A DNA stretch of 64,000 bases from an uncultured Litoreibacter sp. (GCA_947494645.1 CANLVO010000001.1:1-64000), one strand, 5' to 3'; positions 1 through 9,311 are shown, counted from the first letter of the stretch. The notes: generated by a model not told the origin, from the sequence alone. Numbers and translations: made by a program.

Positions 1-202
1 AAGGCCCCAGTTGTCCTCGGCAGCGAGGTTAGCCGATAGGTTTCATCGAAGAGCTAGGAATCCTACCACCCCAGCCAAACATCCTTGCATGATCAGAGGG
101 GCGGAGTCCGGGTCTTACGGAGAGATCTGGTGGTCTCGAAATGAGCGGCTTGGAACTTTTCTGCAGATGATGTGTCGCAAGCTAATTTGTTCTGGTTGGA
201 TT

Positions 203-1459
203 TCAGTTCTTTCGATCTGAGGGGCGGGCCATCGCGTCTCGATACCAAGCGACAATTATGCGCCTGTTCTCTTTGGTCATGGTGCGAATTGCGTTGGGGG
301 GAGGCATTGCGTGGCTTAAGCCCGCCTGCAGGAAAATCTGGTGCGCATGTCGCGCGACGTCGGCCTCTGTTTCCAGAATGACCCCTTTCGGCGGCCATAC
401 CATGGTGTCGCTGAAAGAGGGCTCACGGGCGTGGCACATCGAGCAGTTTCCCAAGACGACGTCATAGGCATCCTCAAAGCCCGAGGCGGAGGCAAATTTC
501 TGTTCGACCCTTGTCAGATCTCGGGCTTCCGTGTCCTCAACAACGTCTGACATTGGCGCGACCGACAGCCAGGCGATCAGGATCATGAGTATGACGGTCG
601 CCCCCCAGGTCCAGTGCGGCCCCTTGCCGGTTGCATGCATGGTGTTGAAGTAGTGCCGGATGGTGACGCCTGTCAGAAAGATCAGGCTGGCAATGATCCA
701 AGAGTACTCCGTCGCGAAGGCCAGCGGATAATGGTTGCTGAGCATCAGGAAAACCACCGGCAGGGTGAGGTAGTTGTTGTGGGTTGATCTTACCTTGGCG
801 ATCTTTCCGTATTTCGCGTCAGGTGTACGTCCGGCCTTTAGATCTTCCACAACGATCCGTTGGTTGGGCATGATCTGGAAAAAGACGTTGGCGGTCATGA
901 TTGTAGCGGTGAATGCACCAAGGTGCAGCAACGCCGCGCGGCCAGTGAAGACCTGATTGTACCCCCACGACATGACCACAAGGATCAAGAACAAAAGTAG
1001 CATCAATACGGTCGGCTGTTCGCTAAGCTTGGATTTGCACATTTGATCATAGGCAAGCCAGCCGATTGTCAAAGACCCGGCGGAGATCAGGATGCCTTGC
1101 CACAAGGCGAGCTCAATCTTGTTTGGATCCAGCAGGTAAATCTCACCACCGACCCAGTAAATGATCATCATCAAAGCAGCGCCAGACAACCATGTGCTGT
1201 AGCTTTGCCATTTGTGCCACGTGAGATGCTCAGGCATTCGGGCGGGTGCAACAAGGTATTTGGTCGTGTGGTAGAAACCTCCACCATGCACTTCCCACTC
1301 TTCGCCATGGGCGCCGTCAGGCAGGTCCTCGGCCGGTTTCAGCATCAGATCGAGCGCGATGAAGTAGAATGACGCCCCTATCCAAGCCATTGCGGTTATG
1401 ACGTGCAACCACCGCACTGAGAAAGCGATCCAATCCCACATGACCAAAAAGTCGTACAT
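203..1459 (-). CDS. puuD: Urate hydroxylase PuuD (membrane urate oxidase with cytochrome c domain)
   Basis: This 418-residue protein is a DUF989-type membrane urate oxidase. It should convert urate to 5-hydroxyisourate at the cytoplasmic membrane and pass electrons to a fused cytochrome c. The N-terminal three quarters hold several hydrophobic segments, starting with an aromatic-rich helix with a histidine (RWLHVITAMAWIGASF). The C-terminal part carries one haem-binding CSMCH motif at about residues 341-345 and a downstream MPPPN stretch that could give the axial methionine. The ATG start has no better in-frame alternative. It is divergent from a LysR gene and close to uraH, which catalyses the next step. 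No gene is evident in the 202 bases after its stop. Confidence 0.93.
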   Translation of the reverse strand: MYDFLVMWDWIAFSVRWLHVITAMAWIGASFYFIALDLMLKPAEDLPDGAHGEEWEVHGGGFYHTTKYLVAPARMPEHLTWHKWQSYSTWLSGAALMMIIYWVGGEIYLLDPNKIELALWQGILISAGSLTIGWLAYDQMCKSKLSEQPTVLMLLLFLILVVMSWGYNQVFTGRAALLHLGAFTATIMTANVFFQIMPNQRIVVEDLKAGRTPDAKYGKIAKVRSTHNNYLTLPVVFLMLSNHYPLAFATEYSWIIASLIFLTGVTIRHYFNTMHATGKGPHWTWGATVILMILIAWLSVAPMSDVVEDTEARDLTRVEQKFASASGFEDAYDVVLGNCSMCHAREPSFSDTMVWPPKGVILETEADVARHAHQIFLQAGLSHAMPPPNAIRTMTKENRRIIVAWYRDAMARPSDRKN

Positions 1460-1518
1460 GTTAGCCTCATTGGTTTTGAACCTGCGCCTACACTAGGCGG
1501 CGGAGAATTCTTCTGGTA

Positions 1519-1535
1519 TTGGTGTTAATTGCCAA
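1519..1535. promoter_or_regulatory. Possible LysR operator between puuD and lysR
   Basis: A short dyad, TTGG-N9-CCAA, lies in the roughly 100-base divergent gap between puuD and the LysR gene, 24 bases before the LysR start codon. LysR regulators usually bind interrupted dyads in such gaps, so this is a candidate site. The arms are only four bases long, so chance is possible. Confidence 0.3.
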
Positions 1536-1558
1536 ACTGTATCAATAAAAGCAGAATA

Positions 1559-2479
1559 ATGTCCTATTTCGACAACATCCGTACGTTTGCCCGTGTCTAC
1601 GAGCTTGGTAGCATGTCTGCTGCTGGCCGCGATCTTCGCGTGTCGCCTGCGGTCACGTCCTCGAGGATTTCGCAGCTTGAGCAATATCTGGGTGTGCGCT
1701 TGTTCCAACGCACGACACGTAATCTGACTGCAACCGAACAGGGCAAAGTATTCTATACCGGGGCCTGTATGGTCTTGGAGGCCGTCGAACAGGCCGAAGC
1801 CCAAGTCACCAACATCACTGACCATCCGAGAGGCGCATTGTATGTCGCTGCACCTCTTGGTGTGGGCCGCCGACTGATCGCGCCGCAAGTACCTGCTTTT
1901 CTTGAGAAATACCCAGACGTCAGCGTCAGGCTAAGACTGACGGACCGGAAAGTGGACCTCACGACAGAAGGTTTGGATCTTGCGTTTTTTCTGGGCCAGC
2001 CGGAGGACAGTAACCTCCGCATCAAGAAGATCGCTGACGTCAGACGCGTTCTCTGCGCAGCGCCAGCCTATATTGAGAAACATGGTCATCCTCGGTCGGG
2101 AGACGACATTGTCAAAGACAATCATGAGTGTCTGAACCTGCGGTTCCCAGGTGCCAAGGAGTTCGAGTGGCCGTTGATGACGGAGCAGGGCACAAGGCGG
2201 ATGCGAGCGGTGGGGCGCTACGAGTGCGATGACGGAGACGTTTTGGTGGACTGGGCGCTATCGGGCAACGGCATTGCGCTCAAACCGGTGTTCGAAGTGG
2301 CAGACTATCTGAAATCCGGACAACTGGTCGTCGTCGCGGAAGAGACACCGCCAGAGCCCATACAAATGGCCTGCCTCTTTACCCATCGCCGTTTCCAAGA
2401 CCCAAAGACCCGCTTGTTCATGGAGTTCGTGATTGATCGGATCAGCGCCAGCATCAAAGCGCCGCTGGAGTCCAACTAG
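1559..2479 (+). CDS. LysR-family transcriptional regulator
   Basis: This 306-residue protein has the usual LysR layout: an N-terminal winged helix-turn-helix at about residues 3-62 (it includes SMSAAGRDLRVSPAVTSSRI) and a C-terminal effector-binding domain of about 200 residues. I chose the ATG that gives MSYFDNIRTF; the upstream in-frame ATG at 1529 adds ten residues not expected in the family. The gene is divergent from puuD and convergent with uraH, so it may regulate urate breakdown. That role is inferred from position; the ligand cannot be read from the sequence. Its TAG stop overlaps the uraH stop within a CTAG tetranucleotide. Confidence 0.9.
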   Translation: MSYFDNIRTFARVYELGSMSAAGRDLRVSPAVTSSRISQLEQYLGVRLFQRTTRNLTATEQGKVFYTGACMVLEAVEQAEAQVTNITDHPRGALYVAAPLGVGRRLIAPQVPAFLEKYPDVSVRLRLTDRKVDLTTEGLDLAFFLGQPEDSNLRIKKIADVRRVLCAAPAYIEKHGHPRSGDDIVKDNHECLNLRFPGAKEFEWPLMTEQGTRRMRAVGRYECDDGDVLVDWALSGNGIALKPVFEVADYLKSGQLVVVAEETPPEPIQMACLFTHRRFQDPKTRLFMEFVIDRISASIKAPLESN

Positions 2480-2829
2480 CTACCACGATAGGTCGAATAC
2501 CCGAATGGCGACAGCAGCAATGGCACGTGATAGTGCTCGGGTTCCGACATGCCGAAACGAATTGGAACGACGTCCAAGAACCGTGGCTCCTCTGGCGCCG
2601 CGCCGGATCGCACTAAATAGTCGTCGCAGTAGAAGACCAATTCGTAGGTTCCAACTTCAAACTCGTCGGCGGGCAAAATCTGCGCATCTGTGCGGCCATC
2701 GGCATTGGTAACGGTCTTGCGCAACGAGGTCCGTCGGTCCCCTTCAACACGAAACAGTTCTATCTTCAGCCCCTCGGCCGGGCATCCGCGTGCTGTGTCC
2801 AACACGTGGGTTGTGAGGTAACCAGCCAT
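2476..2829 (-). CDS. uraH: 5-hydroxyisourate hydrolase
   Basis: This 117-residue transthyretin-like protein hydrolyses 5-hydroxyisourate, the product of urate oxidase, to OHCU. Both family hallmarks are present: an N-terminal LTTHVLDTARGCPA block with the catalytic histidine at residue 8, and a C-terminal YRGS tetrapeptide. The length matches bacterial HIU hydrolases of about 110-120 residues. The start was set at the ATG giving MAGYLTTHV; the open frame runs 67 codons further upstream without family similarity. It lies beyond the LysR gene, tail to tail, so puuD and uraH are neighbours but not one transcript. Confidence 0.95.
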   Translation of the reverse strand: MAGYLTTHVLDTARGCPAEGLKIELFRVEGDRRTSLRKTVTNADGRTDAQILPADEFEVGTYELVFYCDDYLVRSGAAPEEPRFLDVVPIRFGMSEPEHYHVPLLLSPFGYSTYRGS

Positions 2830-3440
2830 AACGTTTTTCTCCCTCGATGAACGCAGTGTCACAATTGCTGTATCTAGGCGCAAACCCCATCGGGTCGAAG
2901 GCTGTTTCGCGATATATTTGAAAAACTGGACACGCGCTTCGATTGAAGGTTCGATTTCTTGCAACGCGGCGCTGGCGTTCGACTTGGATGTCGACCTCAG
3001 TTTTAACACCGCTTTCGGCTGCAAAATCACCGAAAGATGCTGGAACTGCCTGACCCTGCAGGCCGACGTCAGTTTCAGTGAACTATGTTACCTTTTGCCC
3101 CGATACATGGGCCAGAAGGGCATTACGCGGACAGTGCCTGTCATCGATCACCAAGGTGAAGCGGGTGCGGATATTTTTGGGTCCGACGCCAGCTTTGACG
3201 TCGTGCCTCACGAAACCGGTCATTTGGGCGGTTGATCGTGGCTGCAGCAGTAGCGCCCACCACGCGCCGTGAGCGGTTGGGTGGGTCGGAGATCATGGTG
3301 AAAATTATAGATACTTTAACATTCCGCTCATTAGATAGCGGCATGGCTTTATCGACGCGATAGGATTGGGAAGGAATGATTTAGGTACTTTGCATGCACT
3401 CTTGAGCCTTCAGGAATGCCGCCAAGTATTCTGGGCGGGA
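2830..3440. other. Intergenic stretch without a recognisable gene
   Basis: About 610 bases separate uraH from the next plausible gene. Open frames of 60-105 codons occur on both strands, but none has a convincing ribosome binding site, known motif or coherent composition. The first part must hold the uraH promoter. I see no tRNA, terminator with a U tract or repeat here. A decayed gene is possible but I cannot name one. Confidence 0.5.
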
Positions 3441-3653
3441 CTACCCCTGAGCGTGACGAGGCGCTGGCGTCAAAGCGGTATGTGTCGCGGCTTTGCATGC
3501 GATGCCCATTAGGATGCACGTAAGGGCGATGCCGATCCCGCTGCCTGAATAGATGGCGAGGGCCCACAGAAAGCTTGTCTGATACACGGTCATAGCCACC
3601 ACAAAGCTGGCAAAACCGAAGATGCTTCCGATCAGTGTAGAAATGAGAGCCAT
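3441..3653 (-). CDS. Small two-helix membrane protein, unknown function
   Basis: This 70-residue ORF begins at an ATG preceded by a good Shine-Dalgarno sequence (GGAGGGG, about five bases upstream). It encodes two hydrophobic segments, roughly residues 3-28 and 31-52, with a polar alanine- and threonine-rich tail. I do not recognise a family. The ribosome binding site and clear membrane pattern argue that it is real. It stands alone between gene-free stretches. Confidence 0.55.
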   Translation of the reverse strand: MALISTLIGSIFGFASFVVAMTVYQTSFLWALAIYSGSGIGIALTCILMGIACKAATHTALTPAPRHAQG

Positions 3654-4142
3654 GTCGACCCCTCCGCTTTAATTCCCCTAGTTTGAACCGTAAGAACCAA
3701 CGGTTTAACAAAGATTAATATCTCAGCAGTGCACGGGCGGTTTTAAGCCGGAATTGAGACAATTCTTAGGCAAATAACCGTATCAAGGGGCAGGGAAACC
3801 CTACCCAAAGAACCGGAACCATCGGTATAAAGCGGACGCAGATGCTGTGATTTGTACATAATATCAGAGGGTAAGCGGGCCTTGGGGGTATGTTCCCTGA
3901 CGCATGGAAGGAAAGGGTTCGCCGCGACTACCCCCTGCCGCAACGGGATAGATCGCCAGCTCCTGATATCAAATCTGCGGCCGGCTTGGCGCAGAAAGGT
4001 TCGTGCTGAAGAAACGCAAATTTTTCCTTCTATATATATAGTGCACCTTCGTCGCGTCCCGGATCTGGGTGAAACAGACGTTAACCCGCCGAAATGACGG
4101 ATGGTGATTTGAACGCGGGCTCAACAGAAAAGAGGAGAGGAT
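3654..4142. other. Intergenic stretch, no supported gene
   Basis: This stretch of nearly 500 bases shows no ORF with both a ribosome binding site and recognisable protein features. It includes the 12-base palindrome CTATATATATAG at 4030-4041, which could be part of a promoter. Together with the sequence up to 4550 it is AT-richer than the rest of the window. Confidence 0.45.
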
Positions 4143-4310
4143 ATGCGATCCTCAGACCCGTCTCTCATCGTTAAGAGAATCTTTACTTATCGCCCCCCTG
4201 AGATTCTCACTTTTGATTCTCAAGAAACAGATGTGATGCCCTCAATTCCTGCGAGATTCCGCCCTCAAAACGGATCAGAACTGTGTCAAAGGCTGCCACA
4301 ATTAAAATAG
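4143..4310 (+). CDS. Candidate small ORF, 55 residues, unknown
   Basis: A short ORF starts at an ATG preceded by a strong purine-rich ribosome binding site (GAGGAGAGG ending two bases upstream, so the spacing is tight unless GAGGA is used). The peptide begins MRSSDPSLIVKRIFTYRPPE, has no membrane segment or known motif, and its third codon positions are not GC-rich as in neighbouring genes. Its 5' half overlaps an inverted repeat, GAGAATCT at 4175-4182 with AGATTCTC at 4201-4208. It could be a real small protein, or the transcript may matter as RNA rather than as a template. Confidence 0.25.
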   Translation: MRSSDPSLIVKRIFTYRPPEILTFDSQETDVMPSIPARFRPQNGSELCQRLPQLK

Positions 4311-4341
4311 TTTGATTACGAAACGTGCATAAAACCCGCTA

Positions 4342-4357
4342 AACTGTTCAAACAGTT
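4342..4357. promoter_or_regulatory. Perfect 16-base dyad overlapping a TTGAC element
   Basis: The sequence AACTGTT-CA-AACAGTT is a perfect inverted repeat with seven-base arms. Its right arm runs into TTGAC, which resembles a -35 element reading toward the small gene at 4551. That arrangement suits a repressor operator, but I cannot assign a regulator or a convincing -10 box. Confidence 0.4.
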
Positions 4358-4550
4358 GACGTATTCTAGGCAATGCGAGGGGGATTGCGGCGAAACAGCG
4401 GCGATTTACAGCCAAAATTGAAGCAACTTTTGAACATCTTTGAGAAGTAAGGAGAAACATACTTACCCAAATGTGACCTTCTGCGTAACTTTAATTCATC
4501 GCCGCAGGGTGGGACCGGCGCCGACATTGAGGATTAGGAAGGAAAACAAA

Positions 4551-4718
4551 ATGACTGTATCTCTCGCTGAACGTGCTCGCCAAGGTCGTATGGTTGCTCT
4601 TGAGGCCATCAAGGTCAAAAAGTCTGGGGCTGACATCGTCGTGCTATCGGATCGTCGCCATACCGTACGCCCGGTCTTCACGTCCCGACGCGCTGACCCT
4701 TCGCTGCTGGTCGCCTAA
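4551..4718 (+). CDS. Small conserved-looking protein, 55 residues, unknown
   Basis: The ORF begins with MTVSLAERARQGRMVALEAI and is preceded by AGGAAGGA at a good distance. The in-frame ATG at 4440 adds 37 residues of unlikely sequence, so I use 4551. The protein is short, basic and soluble, and ends in VRPVFTSRRADPSLLVA. I do not recognise the family. A strong rho-independent terminator follows about 90 bases downstream, which supports an independent transcript. The long leader and the upstream dyad suggest it is regulated. Confidence 0.6.
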   Translation: MTVSLAERARQGRMVALEAIKVKKSGADIVVLSDRRHTVRPVFTSRRADPSLLVA

Positions 4719-4804
4719 TACATAAAGTTTCCAAGAGGGCGGGGCGTCTTCTCGCTACACGACATGCGCTCCAGGCCAGTTCCAGCCGGCCCCCTCACAT
4801 GAAG

Positions 4805-4838
4805 AACCGCCCGGTACCCCTCCCGGGCGGTTTTTTTG
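4805..4838 (+). terminator. Rho-independent terminator
   Basis: The inverted repeat ACCGCCCGG (4806-4814) and CCGGGCGGT (4823-4831) forms a nine-base-pair GC-rich stem, followed by a run of seven T. It would end transcription from the 55-residue gene that stops at 4718. Confidence 0.9.
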
Positions 4839-4893
4839 TGCGTTGTCCAAGCACGAAACCTCGCCGTACTTCTGACTTATCAGATTTGTGAGG

Positions 4894-5067
4894 CTAGGTG
4901 ACCGATCGGCCCTTAACAGCGCGTGCGATCATTGACACGACGAAGAGCACGAGGAAGATCACAAAGAGGACCTGCGCGATACCAGCGGACGCACCGGCGA
5001 TGCCGCCGAAACCAAAGATACCCGCGATGATCGCGATGACGAAAAATGTAAGAGCCCAACCGAGCAT
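4894..5067 (-). CDS. DUF1328 family small membrane protein
   Basis: This 57-residue protein starts [20 protein letters not shown] and continues with the alanine/glycine-rich turn [16 protein letters not shown] and a second hydrophobic helix. That is the DUF1328/YtjA pattern of two short transmembrane helices. A GAGGAG ribosome binding site lies upstream of the ATG. Members are common stress-associated small membrane proteins in proteobacteria, but their function is unknown. The gene faces the 55-residue gene tail to tail across the terminator at 4805-4838. Confidence 0.88.
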   Translation of the reverse strand: MLGWALTFFVIAIIAGIFGFGGIAGASAGIAQVLFVIFLVLFVVSMIARAVKGRSVT

Positions 5068-5231
5068 GATGTTTCTCCTCTAAAGTTCGAGCGCCACATA
5101 GGGCGCAGTTACCAAACGAACGATCAGACAAGGATTGGGTTCCACGAAAAATGGGCAGAACGGCTGCAAGCTTGAGAGTATAGCGCGCCTTCGCTAGGGT
5201 CTCTTAGTGTTTTTCGGTAGGGGGGGCTGGC

Positions 5232-6494
5232 ATGTTGAGAGCATTGGCCATGTGCCTGTGTTTCGTACTTACGCCTTTGACAATTGTATCCAGCGCAGAA
5301 GGCGCTGAGCCGATGAGATTGTCTTTTGAAAATGGGTTGCCGAAAACCAGTCGCTCTGCCCGCGATACAAATCGGGAGTTGGTCACCACCGCGCCCGTGT
5401 TCTTTGCCCAGCATCCTAATGTGGTGGAAATTGGCAGTGCTATCCAGATCGTAGGCCTGGGAACCGATCGTCTTGATGAACTAGACGTGGTCGGGGCGTT
5501 CGAGCGGGGACCGGATCGCAAGACCCTTGTGAATGCCGATGGTGACAGGCTGCTTTTGCTGCGCCCATTCGATCTGAGTGCTCCATTCGCCAGCAGTGTG
5601 AAGGAAACGGACGTATTTCTGGCCCAGTTGAGCTTTCAGGAAAGTAACTACTGCGTCTATTTCTTTCTGTCCCGCTTGCCCGACGGGCTGGTCAGTGACG
5701 GCGATGCGGAGCTCGGAAAAGCGCTGGCAGGGTTGCCGGGTTTTCGTGTGATGGTTCCAAAGTTCCGTGTGCCCTTTAGCCCTACGCGTCTGAGCTTTGC
5801 CTCCTTTGATGACTTCGCGAGTAAGCTGATCGATTTAGAGCTGGTAGTGGGACGACATTCGGGCGGGTATGTTTTGCCAGCGAAGATCGTGTTGGCCGTC
5901 CCGGGGACACGAAGCGCCAACGGTGAAAGTGTTGTTGAAAGGGTCGCGACGTTCAACGGGCTTGTCGAAACGCGCCGCGCCGAAGAAGAACGACGAAAAC
6001 GCCTTGAGCGCGAGGAGAAGGAAAAGAAGCGTCAGGCTGCGATTGCACGTCAGGCCCGCGAGAAGGAAGCCAAACGCAAGGCAGCCGCGGCCAGAGCGGA
6101 GAAACAACGCCAGGCACGGTACGTCGAGACCGCTTTCAACGACTATTTTCTGAGGGACTGCAACAACATCACCGCCTTGTCCCGTTCGCGAGATGGCATG
6201 GGTGCCGCAAGTGCCATGTTTAGCCGGATCCGTCCTCGGAACGGTCGCTGCGTCATAGACAATTTCGGTATTACGATGAGCATTGCTGTCGGGCAGGTTG
6301 ATCCCCGAGGCTGCGATCTCACTCGCAGTTCAGGGACGTGCCGCGTGGTTATGAGCTACAATTGTCGGCTCAATGTGAAGATCGGCCAGCAATTCGACCC
6401 GATTTGTCCGATCTTGCGCATCCCCTTCCCGGTCAACGTCACCTACCAAGGTGGGCAAGGAGTGTTGCGCGTGACCGGGTTAACCGCATCTTAG
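5232..6494 (+). CDS. Secreted protein with central charged coiled coil, unknown
   Basis: This 420-residue protein begins with a signal peptide (MLRALAMCLCFVLTPLTIVS, with a likely cleavage after AEGA). Residues about 25-235 form a globular region without a motif I recognise. Residues about 240-290 are a highly charged coiled coil rich in E, R, K and A. The C-terminal 130 residues contain several cysteines (for example DCNN, GRCVI, GCDL, GTCRV, YNCRL, DPICPIL), which suggests disulfide bonds in the periplasm. It is a single gene with its own promoter region and lies tail to tail with ettA. I do not assign a function. Confidence 0.8.
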   Translation: MLRALAMCLCFVLTPLTIVSSAEGAEPMRLSFENGLPKTSRSARDTNRELVTTAPVFFAQHPNVVEIGSAIQIVGLGTDRLDELDVVGAFERGPDRKTLVNADGDRLLLLRPFDLSAPFASSVKETDVFLAQLSFQESNYCVYFFLSRLPDGLVSDGDAELGKALAGLPGFRVMVPKFRVPFSPTRLSFASFDDFASKLIDLELVVGRHSGGYVLPAKIVLAVPGTRSANGESVVERVATFNGLVETRRAEEERRKRLEREEKEKKRQAAIARQAREKEAKRKAAAARAEKQRQARYVETAFNDYFLRDCNNITALSRSRDGMGAASAMFSRIRPRNGRCVIDNFGITMSIAVGQVDPRGCDLTRSSGTCRVVMSYNCRLNVKIGQQFDPICPILRIPFPVNVTYQGGQGVLRVTGLTAS

Positions 6495-6499
6495 GTATC

Positions 6500-8155
6500 C
6501 TACCTCGTAAACTTCTTATATTTCACCCGCTTTGGCTCAACCGCATCCGGTCCCAAACGCCTGATCTTATCTTCCTCATAGGCCTCGAAGTTGCCTTCGA
6601 ACCATTCGACATGGGCCTCGCCTTCAAACGCCAGAATGTGGGTGCAGAGGCGGTCTAGGAAGAAGCGGTCGTGGGAGATGACGACGGCGCAGCCGGCGAA
6701 GTTTTCGATGGCGTCCTCAAGCGCGCGGAGCGTTTCGACGTCCAGATCGTTGGTTGGCTCGTCGAGCAGCAGCACGTTGCCCCCGGATTTCAGAAGCTTC
6801 GCCATATGCACGCGGTTGCGTTCGCCGCCTGAGAGCGTGCCGACCTTCTTCTGCTGATCGCCGCCCTTGAAGTTGAAGGCGGAGCAGTAGGCGCGGGAAT
6901 TCATCTGCGCGTCGCCCAGCTGGATGATTTCGCCACCGTCAGAGATTTCTTCCCAGACATTGGCGTCGGCTTTTAGCGCGTCGCGGGACTGGTCTACGTA
7001 GCTGAGCTGGACAGTATCGCCGTAGCTGACGGTGCCTGAATCGGGCTGCTCTTGCCCCGTGAGCATGCGGAACAGCGTGGATTTACCCGCGCCGTTGGGG
7101 CCGATCACGCCGACGATGCCACCTGCAGGGAGAGAAAAGGAGAGGTCCTCGACCAACAGCTTGTCGCCGTACGCTTTGGTCAGATTTTCGACCTCGATCA
7201 CCTTATTACCAAGTCGCGGCCCGTTGGGGATGATGATCTGGGCGCGGCCGACTTTCTCTTTCTCGGACTGGTTGGCCATCTCGTTATAGGCGTTGATGCG
7301 GGCCTTGCCTTTGGCCTGACGGGCCTTGGCGCCGGCGCGGATCCATTCCAACTCGCGCTCCAGCGTTTTCTGCTTGGTCTTGTCTTCCTTGGCCTCGCGT
7401 TCCAGCCGTTTGGCCTTTTGCTCCAGCCATGCGGAGTAATTGCCCTCGTAGGGGATGCCGCGACCACGGTCGAGCTCCAGAATCCAGCCGGTGATATCGT
7501 CGAGGAAGTAGCGGTCGTGGGTGACGATCAGGATGGTGCCTTTGTATTCGATCAGGTGCTTTTGCAGCCACGCGATGGTTTCAGCGTCGAGGTGGTTGGT
7601 CGGCTCGTCCAGAAGCAGCATGTCGGGGGCTTCGAGCAGCAGCTTGCACAAAGCCACGCGGCGGCGTTCCCCGCCGGACAGGTTTTCGACAGCGGCGTCA
7701 TCGGGCGGGCAGCGCAGGGCCTCCATCGCGATATCAATCTGCGCGTCGAGGTCCCACAGGTTGGCCGCGTCGATCTCGTCCTGCAGCTTGGCCATTTCTT
7801 CCGCCGTCTCGTCGGAATAGTTCATCGCCAGCTCGTTATAGCGGTCGAGCACATCCTTCTTTTCTTTGACGCCCAGCATCACGTTGCCGCGTACGTCGAG
7901 CGTTTCATCAAGTGTGGGTTCCTGCGGCAGGTAGCCGACCTTGGCGCCTTCGGCGGCCCAGGCCTCCCCGGTGAAATCCTTGTCCTGACCGGACATGATG
8001 CGCATCAGCGACGATTTACCGGTTCCGTTGACGCCGACCACGCCGATTTTGACGCCGGGCAGGAAGTTCAGCCGGATGTTTTCAAACACCTTCTTGCCGC
8101 CCGGATACTGCTTGGAAACGCCGTCCATGAAGTAGACGAATTGATTGGCTGCCAT
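6500..8155 (-). CDS. ettA: Energy-dependent translational throttle protein EttA (ABC-F)
   Basis: This 551-residue ABC-F protein has two nucleotide-binding domains in one chain and no membrane segments. The first domain has the Walker A GVNGTGKSS and signature LSGGERRRVALC; the second has GPNGAGKST and LSGGERNRVHMAK. Between them is a charged arm and linker rich in lysine and glutamate, as in EttA. EttA binds the ribosomal E site and gates early elongation according to the ATP/ADP ratio. The start giving MAANQFVYFMDGVSKQYPGG matches the family; the 33-codon upstream extension does not. It diverges from the aldo/keto reductase gene with about 120 bases between the starts. Confidence 0.95.
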   Translation of the reverse strand: MAANQFVYFMDGVSKQYPGGKKVFENIRLNFLPGVKIGVVGVNGTGKSSLMRIMSGQDKDFTGEAWAAEGAKVGYLPQEPTLDETLDVRGNVMLGVKEKKDVLDRYNELAMNYSDETAEEMAKLQDEIDAANLWDLDAQIDIAMEALRCPPDDAAVENLSGGERRRVALCKLLLEAPDMLLLDEPTNHLDAETIAWLQKHLIEYKGTILIVTHDRYFLDDITGWILELDRGRGIPYEGNYSAWLEQKAKRLEREAKEDKTKQKTLERELEWIRAGAKARQAKGKARINAYNEMANQSEKEKVGRAQIIIPNGPRLGNKVIEVENLTKAYGDKLLVEDLSFSLPAGGIVGVIGPNGAGKSTLFRMLTGQEQPDSGTVSYGDTVQLSYVDQSRDALKADANVWEEISDGGEIIQLGDAQMNSRAYCSAFNFKGGDQQKKVGTLSGGERNRVHMAKLLKSGGNVLLLDEPTNDLDVETLRALEDAIENFAGCAVVISHDRFFLDRLCTHILAFEGEAHVEWFEGNFEAYEEDKIRRLGPDAVEPKRVKYKKFTR

Positions 8156-8275
8156 GAGAAAGCTCCGGATGAAGGTCTGAGTTGCCCCCGTGTTTAGACA
8201 GGGTTGCGGGCAAGGGCAATCGGGCGCAGATTGATGGACGTCCAAACTTTCCAATGCACTATGAGAGAGCCCGTT

Positions 8276-9307
8276 ATGCCGTACACCCCCGACGAGAAGC
8301 GCTATGATCAGATGGTCTACCGTCGCTGCGGAGCATCTGGCCTAAAGCTGCCAGCAATCTCGCTTGGGCTGTGGCACAATTTTGGTGGCGACAGCCCGCA
8401 TGAGAATAAGCGTGCGATGTGCCAAACAGCGTTCGACCACGGGATCACGCATTTTGATTTGGCTAACAATTACGGCCCGCCTCCGGGCAGCGCGGAAGAG
8501 GCTTTTGGAGAAATTCTTAGGACCGACTTTGCAGGCTATCGCGACGAATTGGTGATCTCTAGCAAAGCTGGCTATCTGATGTGGCCGGGACCGTATGGTG
8601 AGATGGGAAGCCGCAAATATCTGGTTTCCTCTTGCGACCAGTCCCTGAAGCGCATGGGTCTCGACTATGTCGACATCTTTTATTCACATCGGTTTGACCC
8701 TGATACACCTCTCGAAGAAACCATGGGCGCATTGGATTACATCGTGAGGTCAGGCCGTGCGCTCTATGCGGGGATTTCGTCATACAATTCGGAGCGGACA
8801 CGGGCTGCGGTGGCCATTCTGAAAGATCTTGGCACCCCGATGCTAATACACCAACCCTCCTACAACCTTCTCAACCGATGGGTGGAGCATGACGGGTTGT
8901 TGGATACTCTGGACGAATTGGGGATGGGGTCGATTGCATTTACCCCGCTGGCACAAGGCATTCTGACCAAGAAATATCTTGGCGGCGTTCCTGAGGGCAG
9001 CCGCGCCACGCAAGGAAAATCCCTGCTAAATGGGATGATCAACGAGCGGTCCTTGGCCTCGGTTCAAGCTCTCAATGCCATTGCGGAGGGGCGTGGCCAG
9101 ACATTGGCACAAATGGCGTTGGCTTGGGTGTTGCGCGGCGGGCGAGTGACCACGGCCTTGATCGGTGCGTCCAGACCAGAGCAGATTATCGACTGCGCCG
9201 GAGCGGTCACAAACTTGGAATTCTCTGCGGCGGAGCTGGCAAAGATCGACGAGATTTCTTCCGAAGAGGACATCAACCTCTGGGCCAAGTCCTCAGAGAC
9301 GGATTAA
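8276..9307 (+). CDS. gpr: Aldo/keto reductase, L-glyceraldehyde 3-phosphate reductase type
   Basis: The 343-residue product closely follows the E. coli YghZ/Gpr pattern along its length, for example [42 protein letters not shown] and [14 protein letters not shown]. Such enzymes are NADPH-dependent AKR14 members that reduce methylglyoxal or L-glyceraldehyde 3-phosphate. The catalytic Asp-Tyr-Lys-His set is present in DLANNY, SSKAGY and FYSHR. I place the start at [10 protein letters not shown]; an in-frame ATG at 8261 is also possible. The gene is four bases upstream of nadD and is probably cotranscribed with it, although no functional link is known. Confidence 0.88.
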   Translation: MPYTPDEKRYDQMVYRRCGASGLKLPAISLGLWHNFGGDSPHENKRAMCQTAFDHGITHFDLANNYGPPPGSAEEAFGEILRTDFAGYRDELVISSKAGYLMWPGPYGEMGSRKYLVSSCDQSLKRMGLDYVDIFYSHRFDPDTPLEETMGALDYIVRSGRALYAGISSYNSERTRAAVAILKDLGTPMLIHQPSYNLLNRWVEHDGLLDTLDELGMGSIAFTPLAQGILTKKYLGGVPEGSRATQGKSLLNGMINERSLASVQALNAIAEGRGQTLAQMALAWVLRGGRVTTALIGASRPEQIIDCAGAVTNLEFSAAELAKIDEISSEEDINLWAKSSETD

Positions 9308-9311
9308 GGCG

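Noticed and set aside
1-202. A gene at the left edge before puuD
   Set aside because: Only short frames with no ribosome binding site or protein pattern.
2918-3344. ORFs in the gap after uraH that might be a transposase remnant
   Set aside because: No IS motif, no inverted repeats and no consistent reading frame.
4342-4357. Lux box or SOS box reading of the dyad
   Set aside because: It has neither GTTC-N7-GTTC nor the longer 20-base lux-type consensus, and no luxI or luxR gene is near.
7052-8197. 381-codon ORF opposite ettA
   Set aside because: Shadow of the ABC-F gene; low-complexity valine, glycine and aspartate-rich product.
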